Shown here: in pieces, positions 7,703 through 15,268 of the stretch
Layout: every line of letters starts with the position of its first letter
Position numbering within the stretch: position 1 is the stretch's first letter
DNA from: Acidobacteriota bacterium
Lineage (GTDB): Bacteria; Acidobacteriota; Vicinamibacteria; Marinacidobacterales; Marinacidobacteraceae
DNA length: 34,400 bases
NCBI GenBank assembly: GCA_009835985.1
Contig: VXWI01000006.1
Span: forward strand, 1 to 34,400
Direction of reading: 5' to 3'
Notes under the pieces: model-generated
The model's input: the letters and a program-made list of their open reading frames with translations, nothing else
Database searches by the model: none
Told to the model about the DNA's origin: nothing
Position numbers and translations under genes: made by a program

Positions 7703-8707
7703 ATGACGAGACCGGGACTCCGATCGGCATTGGCGGTGTTGTTCACACTCCTGTTCGCCGCTGCGGGGCACGCTGACGACAAGACGAAGAGAGGAGCCCG
7801 GGATGGGGCGGGGGATGTGGAACGGAACCCTGGAGAGCCCACCGCCGGTCCGGCCGAGGTGGACCTCACTCGCCGTTTCGAAGGTGTGGCCGCGCTGCCC
7901 TCGGCTGCCGCCCAGGGCTTTTCCGTGTCGTCCGGGAGGCAGATGGAGTTGTTCGGCCGTCTCGGGTTGTCGTCCGTGAACGTGACGGCCGAGGACTCTT
8001 TCGGGATCGCGGCCGGAATGGCCGGCGACATGGCCTCCCTTTCGGCGTCGAGACGCGTCTCGGAGTTCGGCTGGGGGGTAGGCGCCCGGCTCATGTCGGG
8101 AAGCTGGGGGATGGAAGGGACGTACACCGTCTTGGACAGCCTCGCCCTCTCGCCCGGGTGGCTGGTTGCGGACGAGACGGCGGCCGGTGAACTGACGACC
8201 GGGTTTCTCGATCTGCCGGTCGTCGCGTCCAAGGCGGATGTCCTCGTGGGGCAGGTCGTCCGCGCCTTTCCGTTGACCAATACCATGGAGCTGTTCGTGG
8301 GCCTCGGCGCGGGGTGGATGCGGGCGACCGATTCCAGCACCGACCGTCTGATCTCGGGGACGGGGTTCCCGGATCCGGCAGAGATCGTCGGAGAGTTGCC
8401 GCCGGACGTTCCCCCGGAGCTCGTGGCATCGTTCGTCCCGGAGGTGGAGTTCAACGCCAACCGCAGCTCCATCGTCTTTGCCGGCTCGCTGGGCCTCTCG
8501 TTCCGGGCCGGCCGGATTCTTCTGCGTCCGCGGCTGGACGTGGTCATTGCGCGGGCGCTGACCACCGAGCTGACGGTGGGCTTTCCCGGCCTTGCGGACC
8601 TGGGACTGCCCGAGACCGACGAGCTGGGCATGCCCGAGTTCAGCTACACCACCAGCGTGACCCCGAGGATCTACCTCCTCTCCGTGGACGTGGGTCTGTC
8701 GAACTGA
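7703..8707 (+). CDS. Outer-membrane beta-barrel-like protein, paralog 1
   Basis: 334-aa exported protein with a Sec signal (residues 1-24, cleavage near GHADD) and a charged low-complexity linker (about 25-55). The rest alternates short amphipathic strands rich in Gly, Ser and aromatic residues. The C-terminal third has FRAGRILLRPRLDVVIARA and ends TPRIYLLSVDVGLSN. The pattern xRPRxDVxxxRA...RxxLxxVxVGxS is shared with the genes at 8782-9654 and 10896-11795, so these are three paralogs. A small outer-membrane barrel is the most likely structure; no named family is recognised. It is transcribed divergently from the M20 gene, and no strong Shine-Dalgarno sequence precedes the ATG. Confidence 0.8.
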   Translation: MTRPGLRSALAVLFTLLFAAAGHADDKTKRGARDGAGDVERNPGEPTAGPAEVDLTRRFEGVAALPSAAAQGFSVSSGRQMELFGRLGLSSVNVTAEDSFGIAAGMAGDMASLSASRRVSEFGWGVGARLMSGSWGMEGTYTVLDSLALSPGWLVADETAAGELTTGFLDLPVVASKADVLVGQVVRAFPLTNTMELFVGLGAGWMRATDSSTDRLISGTGFPDPAEIVGELPPDVPPELVASFVPEVEFNANRSSIVFAGSLGLSFRAGRILLRPRLDVVIARALTTELTVGFPGLADLGLPETDELGMPEFSYTTSVTPRIYLLSVDVGLSN

Positions 8708-8781
8708 TCGGGAAGGACCTGACCGGGGACCACGCCGGGGGAGGCGTGTCCGGCCCGCCGGCCCTTCGGAGAGGGAGGACG

Positions 8782-9654
8782 TTGCGCCTGGCGTCGCTGG
8801 CGCTGCTGCTGGGGCTCGTTTCGGCTACCAGCGCCACCGCGGGTGTGCAACCCGACCGACACCCGTCCGATCAGCCGGCGGAGGCCGGTCTGTCGTCGAG
8901 GCCATCGGATGAGGAGCCGTCCTGGGAGATTCAGGTCGCGGGTCACGGCGGCGCCGCCGGGTTGATTTCGCGGGGAGAGGTCAGACTCGCAATCGCGAGC
9001 AGCGTGGGCCCGGTGGATGAAACCGTGGGCTACTCGCGCGAGAGAAGCTGGGGGGCGGGTCTCCGGGTGATCCGCGGCCGCTGGGGTGTGGAGGTTCAGC
9101 ATCACCGGGTGGCGAGCCGGGGCTTCATGCCGGCCGCGATGATGCGCGAAACCCCTTGGTTCGGAGCCGAGGAGCTGCCGCTCACCGATTCGGCGGACGA
9201 TCTTCTGAGTGTGTTCGCCGTTCGGGAGTTTCCGTTGGTCCAAGGGCGGGCGCGGTTCCACCTGGCTGCGGGCGGTGGTTACCTGCTGATGGGAGGGGAT
9301 TCCGGCCGGCTGGTGCTGGAAGACCTCGCTCCCGGTATTTCGCGGATGGCGACTTTCGGCGGCGCGTCCCACGAAGTGGCCATCGAGATGACCGAGGGTG
9401 ACTTCCGGGCGGACCGCGGCGTCGCGGTCCTGGGGGGTTCGCTGGGGCTCACGCTAAGGATGGGCCGGATGTTCGTGCGCCCGCGGTTTGACGTTTTTCT
9501 CGGACGCGCCCGGACGACCGAGGAAAGCTGGGGGATGCACCTGCACGTCCCCGAGGTTCAGGACGAGTTCGCGACCACGCTGACCCTGAACACGACAATG
9601 CGGCCAAGGCTCTTCCTCTTCAATGTGGAGGTGGGCTGGTCTTCGCGACGGTAG
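8782..9654 (+). CDS. Outer-membrane beta-barrel-like protein, paralog 2
   Basis: 290 aa from the chosen TTG start at 8782, which has GGAGAGGGAGG just upstream and opens directly with a signal peptide (LRLASLALLLGLVSATSATA). An in-frame GTG at 8746 would add 12 residues. The mature part begins after a Pro/Ser/Glu-rich linker and has strand-like segments such as WGAGLRVIRGRWGVEVQHHR, LRMGRMFVRPRFDVFLGRAR and a C-terminus RLFLFNVEVGWSSRR. The last 15 residues closely match paralog 3 (FVLFSVDIGWSSRR). It lies 74 bases after paralog 1 on the same strand, so the two probably share a transcript. No function is recognised. Confidence 0.8.
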   Translation: MRLASLALLLGLVSATSATAGVQPDRHPSDQPAEAGLSSRPSDEEPSWEIQVAGHGGAAGLISRGEVRLAIASSVGPVDETVGYSRERSWGAGLRVIRGRWGVEVQHHRVASRGFMPAAMMRETPWFGAEELPLTDSADDLLSVFAVREFPLVQGRARFHLAAGGGYLLMGGDSGRLVLEDLAPGISRMATFGGASHEVAIEMTEGDFRADRGVAVLGGSLGLTLRMGRMFVRPRFDVFLGRARTTEESWGMHLHVPEVQDEFATTLTLNTTMRPRLFLFNVEVGWSSRR

Positions 9655-9702
9655 ATTCCCGGAAGCTCGTCGTCGGAGACTGCTCTCGCGGACTCTTTAG
9701 CG

Positions 9703-9737
9703 CGCGAATCTCGGCGGGTCATGCCGAGATTTCCGCG
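9703..9737. terminator. Perfect 9-bp hairpin after paralog 2, possible terminator
   Basis: AATCTCGGC (9707-9715) and GCCGAGATT (9723-9731) form a perfect stem around a 7-base loop, extended by CGCG on each outer side. It starts 49 bases after the paralog 2 stop. No T-run follows on either strand, so an intrinsic terminator is possible but not proven; it could also be a protein-binding palindrome. Confidence 0.4.
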
Positions 9738-9759
9738 TTGATGGCGCTGCGAGTCTGCG

Positions 9760-9900
9760 TCAATCGACGTCATGGTCGGTGCGCTCCGCCGTCTCGACCC
9801 GGTCGGCGACCCCCTTGCCGAGCCGTGGTTCCAGCTCGTCGCGTGCGGCCGTATGGATGGCCTGGTGACTCAGGTCGCGCCAGCCGGCTGCATCCGACAC
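9760..9900 (-). pseudogene. Possible N-terminal scrap of a DUF4058-type protein
   Basis: A 46-codon frame from GTG 9900 to TGA 9760 reads protein-like: GWRDLSHQAIHTAARDELEP followed by RLGKGVADRVETAER. This resembles the start of DUF4058 proteins, where a W-x-D-x-H-x-x-L/I segment leads into a helix and then an ARVE-like motif, but the rest of that roughly 250-aa family is missing. It sits immediately downstream of the orphan antitoxin frame, in a zone with no intact gene. The assignment rests on remembered family pattern and is tentative. Confidence 0.35.
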
Positions 9901-9921
9901 CGGCGGACTCCATGATCCGGC

Positions 9922-10164
9922 TCAGGTCCCGGGCGGGTGTCGCACGACGGGGGATTCCAATGCCGGCGCGACGATGTCGCCGTGGATCGTGACGGATCCC
10001 TTCATCGAGCCGAGCCAACGGCCCGCCGTGCCTGGAGTGTGAGGAACGAGTGTCGCGATGGGTTCTCCGCGCGGGATCACCAGAACCGGTTCCCGGGTCC
10101 GGACAACCCGGTCCAGGACTGAATGGCAGGTTGTCCTGAACTTTGAGATCTCAATCTGCTTCAT
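9922..10164 (-). CDS. Orphan Phd/YefM-type antitoxin, probably with degraded C-terminus
   Basis: 80 aa. The N-terminal 45 residues match the PhdYeFM antitoxin fold: MKQIEISKFRTTCHSVLDRV, then REPVLVIPRGEPIATLVP. The WLGSMKGSVTIHGDIVAPA segment is the conserved linker seen in PIN-associated Phd antitoxins, normally followed by an acidic W-rich tail that contacts the toxin. Here the tail reads ESPVVRHPPGT, which does not fit, so the end has probably been lost or frame-shifted. No PIN, RelE or Doc toxin frame exists downstream (9655-9921). Phd proteins bind their own promoter; the 58-bp divergent gap to the lipoprotein gene would hold it. No strong Shine-Dalgarno sequence is seen. Confidence 0.72.
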   Translation of the reverse strand: MKQIEISKFRTTCHSVLDRVVRTREPVLVIPRGEPIATLVPHTPGTAGRWLGSMKGSVTIHGDIVAPALESPVVRHPPGT

Positions 10165-10222
10165 GAGTCAATCCCAAGATATCTAGGTCCCACCGTCGGA
10201 GCAAGCTGCCACGAGGCGCGAA

Positions 10223-10831
10223 GTGGCCCGGATTTGGCATGCACTGTCGACGATGAAGCTGTTCCGGAAGAGAAGCATTGCCTGGATCGCCGCGCTCGCG
10301 ATTGCGGGAGCGGCCGGATGCGCGACCGTCCCGGAGACGGCCTCGACCCTGCCCGAGGTGGAGGGCACCGAGGAAGAGGTGGTCTGCTCCGGAGCCTGCG
10401 AGGAGGAGTGGGGACGCGCCGAGGAATGGGTCAAGAAGCACTCGGGTTACCCGTTTCCGGCGGAGGTCACCGTGAAGCCGAACCGCATCGAAGCGTCGCG
10501 GATACCGATTCACACCTGTGAGTCAGTACCCCAGACGCGCCGCGGATCACTTTGTCCGGAACTGCCGCTCGCGAGCGAGCCTCTCGGTCTGGGCGATCCC
10601 GTGGGGTTCAACGGTGCGGTTCGGATCGGACAGCTCTATGCGGACGGCGGCCCGCACTGGACGTTCCTTGTTCTGCGCCAGGCGATGGGGAGTGGTTCCT
10701 TCCGGATTCGTCTCGCCCAGCACTGCCGTTCACGGAGCGGACCGAAGGCCTGCGATTCGCCAGGGCTCCGCACGAATCGTCAGGACCGCTTCCGGCGCTT
10801 TGTGCGGACGGGCGAACTGCTACCGCATTAG
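10223..10831 (+). CDS. Small exported lipoprotein, function unknown
   Basis: 202 aa from GTG 10223, which has GAGG six bases upstream; an internal ATG at 10253 (MKLFRKRSIAWIAALAIAG) is an equally credible start. A lipobox AGAAGC (Cys33 from the GTG) predicts lipid anchoring. The mature part has a pattern I associate with a widespread small-lipoprotein family: a CxxxCEEEW-xx-AEEWVKKHSGYP segment, then a strand RQAMGSGSFRIRLAQHC, a second Cys and a C-terminal FVRTGE. Four cysteines beyond the lipobox suggest disulfides. The middle (about residues 98-120, CESVPQTRRGSLCPELPLAS) is less typical. It is divergent from the antitoxin and convergent with paralog 3. Confidence 0.65.
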   Translation: MARIWHALSTMKLFRKRSIAWIAALAIAGAAGCATVPETASTLPEVEGTEEEVVCSGACEEEWGRAEEWVKKHSGYPFPAEVTVKPNRIEASRIPIHTCESVPQTRRGSLCPELPLASEPLGLGDPVGFNGAVRIGQLYADGGPHWTFLVLRQAMGSGSFRIRLAQHCRSRSGPKACDSPGLRTNRQDRFRRFVRTGELLPH

Positions 10832-10895
10832 CCCTACGGCCGACGCGAGGAATCAGCCCGATTCCCGACCGGTGTCACCGCCGGGCGTGTCCGAT

Positions 10896-11795
10896 CTATC
10901 TGCGGGATGACCAGCCGATGTCGACGCTGAAGAGGACGAAGATCGGACGCACGGACACCTCGACCGAATCGGTTCCCAAACCAATCGAATGACGACTGCG
11001 GTCCGGAGGTTCAACTTCGCCAGTCACGTCCCAGCTCGATTCGGCGTGGCGTGTCTGGCCGATGAGCACGTCCACCCGCGGCCGAACGAAGAAGTGCTGT
11101 CTGCGGAAAGTGATGCCGGCGGATCCGCTCACCAGGAAGGAGAGGCGGTCCGCGCTCTCCTCGTGGGACGCGTAATCGTTGGACAGAATGTGTACGACTT
11201 CTTCGCCCCGACGCCGGATGGCGGCGTAGCGCGCGAACGGCACAATCCCGATGCGGCCGGCGTCTGCTCCTCCCGCACGGGCAGCCCCGGCCCCGACTCC
11301 GGCAAAGAGCCGAGCGCCGCCGCGTGCGAGCCGAGTTTCCAGGACTCCCTGCACGGTTAGTAGGTTCTCGGGTCCCGGGGCGACTACCGGGTTACGCAGC
11401 GGCCGGACGGAAGTCTCCAGGATCAGGCTGCCGGGCTGGAAGACGTTGGTCGTGATGCGCTGGTACTGCGCTTCGAAGCCCCAGCGTCCCCGCATCGTTC
11501 GAATCCCGACTCCCCACACCGGTTTCCGGGCGAAGTGGGACAACTCCGGATACGGATCCGTGGTTAGCTGGGCAGCGGGCCAGGGAAGGGACGTCCAGAC
11601 GACTTCACCACCGGCCGCAAGCCCGGCGAGCCCTCCCCGCGCGAATACCTCGTAGTCCCACGCGGGACCCTTTCCCGGTGCGACCGCCTCGGCCGTGAGG
11701 GCCTCTTCCGAGCGGGCGTCTTTCTGCTCAGGCGGCATTCCGAGCGCGGGGGTGGAAACCCCGAGAAGTGCGGTCAGGAGCAGTGCGAAGTGCAT
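10896..11795 (-). CDS. Outer-membrane beta-barrel-like protein, paralog 3
   Basis: 299 aa. It has a short signal peptide (MHFALLLTALLGVSTPALG) and an acidic/Ala-rich linker. Strand-like segments follow, including WGVGIRTMRGRWGFEAQYQR, which aligns with WGAGLRVIRGRWGVEVQHHR in paralog 2. FFVRPRVDVLIGQTRHAESSW aligns with FVRPRFDVFLGRARTTEESW, and both proteins end GWSSRR. An outer-membrane or periplasmic barrel is likely. The ATG at 11795 has GGAGG six bases upstream. It is on the opposite strand to paralogs 1 and 2, converging on them across the 9.7-10.8 kb debris zone. No characterised homologue is recognised. Confidence 0.8.
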   Translation of the reverse strand: MHFALLLTALLGVSTPALGMPPEQKDARSEEALTAEAVAPGKGPAWDYEVFARGGLAGLAAGGEVVWTSLPWPAAQLTTDPYPELSHFARKPVWGVGIRTMRGRWGFEAQYQRITTNVFQPGSLILETSVRPLRNPVVAPGPENLLTVQGVLETRLARGGARLFAGVGAGAARAGGADAGRIGIVPFARYAAIRRRGEEVVHILSNDYASHEESADRLSFLVSGSAGITFRRQHFFVRPRVDVLIGQTRHAESSWDVTGEVEPPDRSRHSIGLGTDSVEVSVRPIFVLFSVDIGWSSRR

Positions 11796-11872
11796 GAGAC
11801 ACCTCCAACCGGAGCCCTTCGCATCGTAAGGCTGGAAGACACCCTCAAGCGAATGCGACGCCCGCGTACAAA

Positions 11873-11905
11873 CAAAAGGGGCCGGCCCGTGAGGGCCGGC
11901 CCCTT
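11873..11905 (-). terminator. Rho-independent terminator of the TonB-receptor gene
   Basis: On the minus strand a perfect 13-bp stem (11905-11893 with 11888-11876) closes a 4-base loop and runs into TTTTGTTTG. It starts 21 bases after the receptor stop codon. This is the clearest intrinsic terminator in the window. Confidence 0.9.
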
Positions 11906-11925
11906 GAAGGTGCTTGGGTAGTCGC

Positions 11926-14900
11926 CTAGAAGCGGAGGGTCGTCCGCACCAGCAACGTCCGGGCGTTCTGCCGACTCCTGAGCTGCAGGAAGTTCGGGCT
12001 GTACGTCCGGTTCGCCGAGCTGTAGGTGAACTGGTTGTGGTTGTACGCGTCCATCAGGTTGAAGAACTGCACCGTTGTCTCGAGCTGCATCGCCCCGATA
12101 TCGAAGATCTTGCCCGCGGAAAGGCCGACCGTGTGGACGGCCGGTGACTGCACCTGGAGATCGCCGCGATCCTGTCCGACGAAGCGGAACCGAGTCGCCA
12201 GCGGGTTCGGCTCGCCGTTGTTCGCCTGGCCGGGACCGTACTGGGTGACCTCCGGATCATCCGCCGCGAGGCGGTCGAGGACCGGGCCGGACCAGGGGCC
12301 GGCGTTGCCGGTATAGCTGACTCCAGCGGTAATGTCCATAGGCAGCAGGTAGGTGAAGCCGCCGCGCACGGACCACTGACGCCACGTCGGCGAGTAGGAA
12401 CTCGACGGCAAGGTGGTGTGGTCGCGGTTGCCGCGCGGCATGTGCAGCGCCTTCGTGTTGTTGAACTTCTCGGGCGAGATGAAGCGCGCCGCATCGTGCG
12501 GGTTCCAGTCGCCGTTGTACTTCTGCCACTGGCGGTTGATGTTCAGCGTCGCGGACATCCGCTCCGTGCGCCGGGTGGTGGTGATTTCGATCGCCGTGTA
12601 CACGAGGTCCACCCAGGTGTTGTTCGTCTGCTGGAGGATCCGGCCCTCGTCGATGTCCACCTTTCCGAACTGGAACACGCCGAGCGGAGGCTGCGCCGGC
12701 GAAGAGGCCGGGTAGTAACCGTTCTGCTCGAGGTACTCGTAGTTGTCGTTGTAGCGCCGGTGCACCAGGGCGACGTCCATGGCGAACTGTCCCTGGAACT
12801 GGCGGCGGACTCCGAGTATCGCCTCGTTCACGAACGGCTGGCCGATGTCCGGGTCGAACAGGAAGGTCGGGTCGAGATTCGTGCGCGGCCCGACGTAACG
12901 GTTGTGGTCGGGAATGCCATCCAGGTCGTGGTCGTACTCGTAGTAGGTCCCGATGGAGGCTCCGGCGTGACTCGACGTCACCGCGTCGCGGCCGTTCATC
13001 TGCTCGTGGACCCGGCCGAGGTTGCCCCGGAGGACCGTCCGGCCGTCCTCGGTCACCATGTAGGAGAACCCGGCGCGCGGCCCGAGGGCCAGGGTGTCCA
13101 TCCGATTGATGTCGAGGATGCCGTCGAAGCGCTTCACGAAGTCCGCGCGCACGCCGATGTTGAGCGTCAGGCGGTCCGTCGGCTTCCAGGCGTCCTGCAG
13201 GTAGAACGCGATGTCGCGGTCCTGAGCGTCCCTGGTCTGCAGTTCGCTGGCGGGCCCGTTCGCGTCGCCGGCCCGCTGGCGGTAATACCACCGGGTGGCA
13301 ACCGCCTGAGAGAGATTGTCCTCCGTCACGATGTTGCCGTTCGCGTCCACCGGAGTATGGTTTTGGCTGTTCCAGCCGGTAGCGGTGTTGTACACGGAGT
13401 ACTGCGGATAGCGATTCCAGGGAGCGGCATAGACGCCGAACCCGATCTCGTGGGAGCCCGCCACGTTGTCGAGGTAGTGGGTCATGTCCGCGCGGAGCAG
13501 CAGAAGCCGGGTCGGACGCCTGGTTCCCGCGGAGTTGCTGCCGAATGCGGCGATCCGCCCGCCATTGGCGGTGGTTCCGCTGGCGTTCACCGAGTACCCG
13601 CTGTGGATTTCGATGTAGGACGGCGTGTCCGCGAACTGCGGCTGGTCGTCCAGATTGACTTCGGCCGCCTTGTTGTTCCACGAGGCGAGGAACTGACCCG
13701 TGGTGTTCGCGCCGAAGACCGAAGTCAGCTTGGCGCCGAACAGGTCGCCGCCGGTCTTCACGATGTAACGGTGCGCCAGGTCGTACTCGCGGTTCGAGGT
13801 GTTCTGCAACTGATCCCGCTGGTAGTAGCCGGACAGCTCATGGTTCCCGCTCAACTGGGCGGTCAGCTTGAGGTACGGCTGGTGGCTCTTGGTCGTGTTC
13901 GGGAACTCGCTGTAGGTCGGCGTCGTGTATCCGCCGCTCGCCGGGAGTCCCGAGAGTTGCTGCAGGAAACCTACGTCGAGGGCCGAGCGGCTGATGCGGG
14001 CCGCAAGATCCGCCCAGCGATAGGTCGCGAAGAACCAGGCCTTGTCGCGGACGAGGGGGCCGCCGATCGAGAAGTCGGCCTGGTGGACCTGGTGCGCCGT
14101 AGGAGTTCCGGCGCCGGCATTGACTGTATCCGGCGGGTCGAACACGCCCATCGCCGCGAAGTTCGCCTTCTCGGAGGCGAACGGGTCGAAGCCGCTCGGG
14201 AGTTCGTTGTCGCCGAAGAAACCGGTGAGGCCGTCTGCGTCTCCGGTGCCCCAGTCGTACTCCTGGTGGTCATAGGACGCGGACGTGGAGAGTTCGTTGC
14301 CGCCGCTCCGGGTGATGATGTTGATGATCAGGCCGGTGCCCATCGGATCCTTGGCCTCCGCGCCGCCGGTCTTGACCGAGGCGTCCTCGATCACGTCGGC
14401 GCCCATGCCCACGTAGGTGATCTGGGCGTCGTTGTAGCCGGCCGCGGCCATTCCCTCGATCTGGATGACGTGGGAGAAGTGCTCGGTCGCGTGGCCGAAA
14501 TAGACCATCCGGCCGGAACCGTCGTCGAACGGGCGGGCGTTCACGCCGGGCGTCATCTCGAGGAAGTCGCTCCAGTTGCCGCGGGCCTGGATGGGCAGGT
14601 CGCGCTGGAACTCACCCTCGATGGTGAGGATGTTGCCGGGGCGGGCGATTTCGAGCATCGGCGTCTCGGCCGTGACCGTGATCGTCTCCTCCACCTGGCT
14701 GATGGACATCACCACGTCCACGCCGATGTTCGTGCTGGCGCGGACCAGGATGCCTTCCTGGCGATAGGTGGCGAAGCCGGACAGGGACGCCTCGATCGTG
14801 AACTCACCCACCGGCAGGTTCAGGAAGCGATAGCCACCCTGGCTGTCCGTTACGCCGACTTCGGCAGCGATCAGCGCCGGGCTCGTGGCCGTCACGGTCA

Positions 14901-15030
14901 CGCCTGGGAGCACCGCCCCCGAGTCGTCGGTGACCGTGCCGCGGATGCTGGAGTCGCCGCCCTGTCCGAACGCGAGGGCCGGAAGGGCGAGGGCCGCTGC
15001 GAGAAGCAGCGCGAAAGTGGACTTCCGCAT
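11926..15030 (-). CDS. TonB-dependent receptor, Oar/CarboxypepD_reg type
   Basis: 1034 aa from the ATG at 15030, which has AGGAGG five bases upstream; an upstream in-frame ATG at 15105 lacks one. A Sec signal (MRKSTFALLLAAALALPALA) is followed by a carboxypeptidase-regulatory-like beta-sandwich (about residues 26-105: SIRGTVTDDSGAVLPGVTVT, then GGYRFLNLPVGEFTIEASL). Next come a plug region (QVEETITVTAETPMLE, later IEDASVKTGGAEA) and a long C-terminal barrel ending in an aromatic residue (LLVRTTLRF), as outer-membrane barrels do. Oar-like receptors are strongly expanded in Acidobacteriota and usually lack a proven substrate. It is a single-gene unit with its own terminator. TonB/ExbBD would have to be encoded elsewhere. 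Confidence 0.95.
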   Translation of the reverse strand: MRKSTFALLLAAALALPALAFGQGGDSSIRGTVTDDSGAVLPGVTVTATSPALIAAEVGVTDSQGGYRFLNLPVGEFTIEASLSGFATYRQEGILVRASTNIGVDVVMSISQVEETITVTAETPMLEIARPGNILTIEGEFQRDLPIQARGNWSDFLEMTPGVNARPFDDGSGRMVYFGHATEHFSHVIQIEGMAAAGYNDAQITYVGMGADVIEDASVKTGGAEAKDPMGTGLIINIITRSGGNELSTSASYDHQEYDWGTGDADGLTGFFGDNELPSGFDPFASEKANFAAMGVFDPPDTVNAGAGTPTAHQVHQADFSIGGPLVRDKAWFFATYRWADLAARISRSALDVGFLQQLSGLPASGGYTTPTYSEFPNTTKSHQPYLKLTAQLSGNHELSGYYQRDQLQNTSNREYDLAHRYIVKTGGDLFGAKLTSVFGANTTGQFLASWNNKAAEVNLDDQPQFADTPSYIEIHSGYSVNASGTTANGGRIAAFGSNSAGTRRPTRLLLLRADMTHYLDNVAGSHEIGFGVYAAPWNRYPQYSVYNTATGWNSQNHTPVDANGNIVTEDNLSQAVATRWYYRQRAGDANGPASELQTRDAQDRDIAFYLQDAWKPTDRLTLNIGVRADFVKRFDGILDINRMDTLALGPRAGFSYMVTEDGRTVLRGNLGRVHEQMNGRDAVTSSHAGASIGTYYEYDHDLDGIPDHNRYVGPRTNLDPTFLFDPDIGQPFVNEAILGVRRQFQGQFAMDVALVHRRYNDNYEYLEQNGYYPASSPAQPPLGVFQFGKVDIDEGRILQQTNNTWVDLVYTAIEITTTRRTERMSATLNINRQWQKYNGDWNPHDAARFISPEKFNNTKALHMPRGNRDHTTLPSSSYSPTWRQWSVRGGFTYLLPMDITAGVSYTGNAGPWSGPVLDRLAADDPEVTQYGPGQANNGEPNPLATRFRFVGQDRGDLQVQSPAVHTVGLSAGKIFDIGAMQLETTVQFFNLMDAYNHNQFTYSSANRTYSPNFLQLRSRQNARTLLVRTTLRF

Positions 15031-15268
15031 GGTTCCTCCTCTGTGAGGTATTGGAGATTTCAGGGATGCGGCCCGACGGCGCCGGTTCCGCGGTAGAAAG
15101 TGCAAGCGCGAAAAATAGGCAACGATTATGCCATGCTACCGGCGCAACTTGAAGAACCGATTCAAAGCCGCGAATTCTATTGGGCTTATCTCGGTTTGAG
15201 GCATGCGCCGGACGAGTCCGGCGTCCAACGAACCGAATCAGGCGGTTGGAATCTTGGAGCGGGCTTTC
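15031..15268. promoter_or_regulatory. Intergenic region with probable promoter of the TonB-receptor gene
   Basis: This 238-base gap is visibly more AT-rich than its surroundings between about 15100 and 15190. On the minus strand a -10-like CATAAT (15130-15125) lies about 95 bases before the receptor ATG, with only a weak -35-like TTCAAG 17 bases upstream. Nearer the GWxTD gene end is a perfect 8-bp inverted repeat, CGCCGGAC-GA-GTCCGGCG (15206-15223). It has no T-run but may serve as that gene's 3' end structure. An open frame on the plus strand from 15100 has no coding character. Confidence 0.35.

Noticed and set aside
9655..9921. PIN or other toxin gene expected behind the Phd-type antitoxin
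   Set aside because: Read in the minus frames that are open; no D-x-H/D-x-x-x-L start or acidic PIN motifs were found, only a short DUF4058-like frame.
11873..11905. Another member of the double-hairpin repeat family
   Set aside because: Single hairpin with a T-rich tail and without the GGnnCGCCGG leader or second stem; it is a terminator.
12418..15096. 892-codon plus-strand frame opposite the TonB receptor
   Set aside because: Shadow of the receptor gene; no signal, motif or Shine-Dalgarno sequence, and the antisense receptor is unmistakable.
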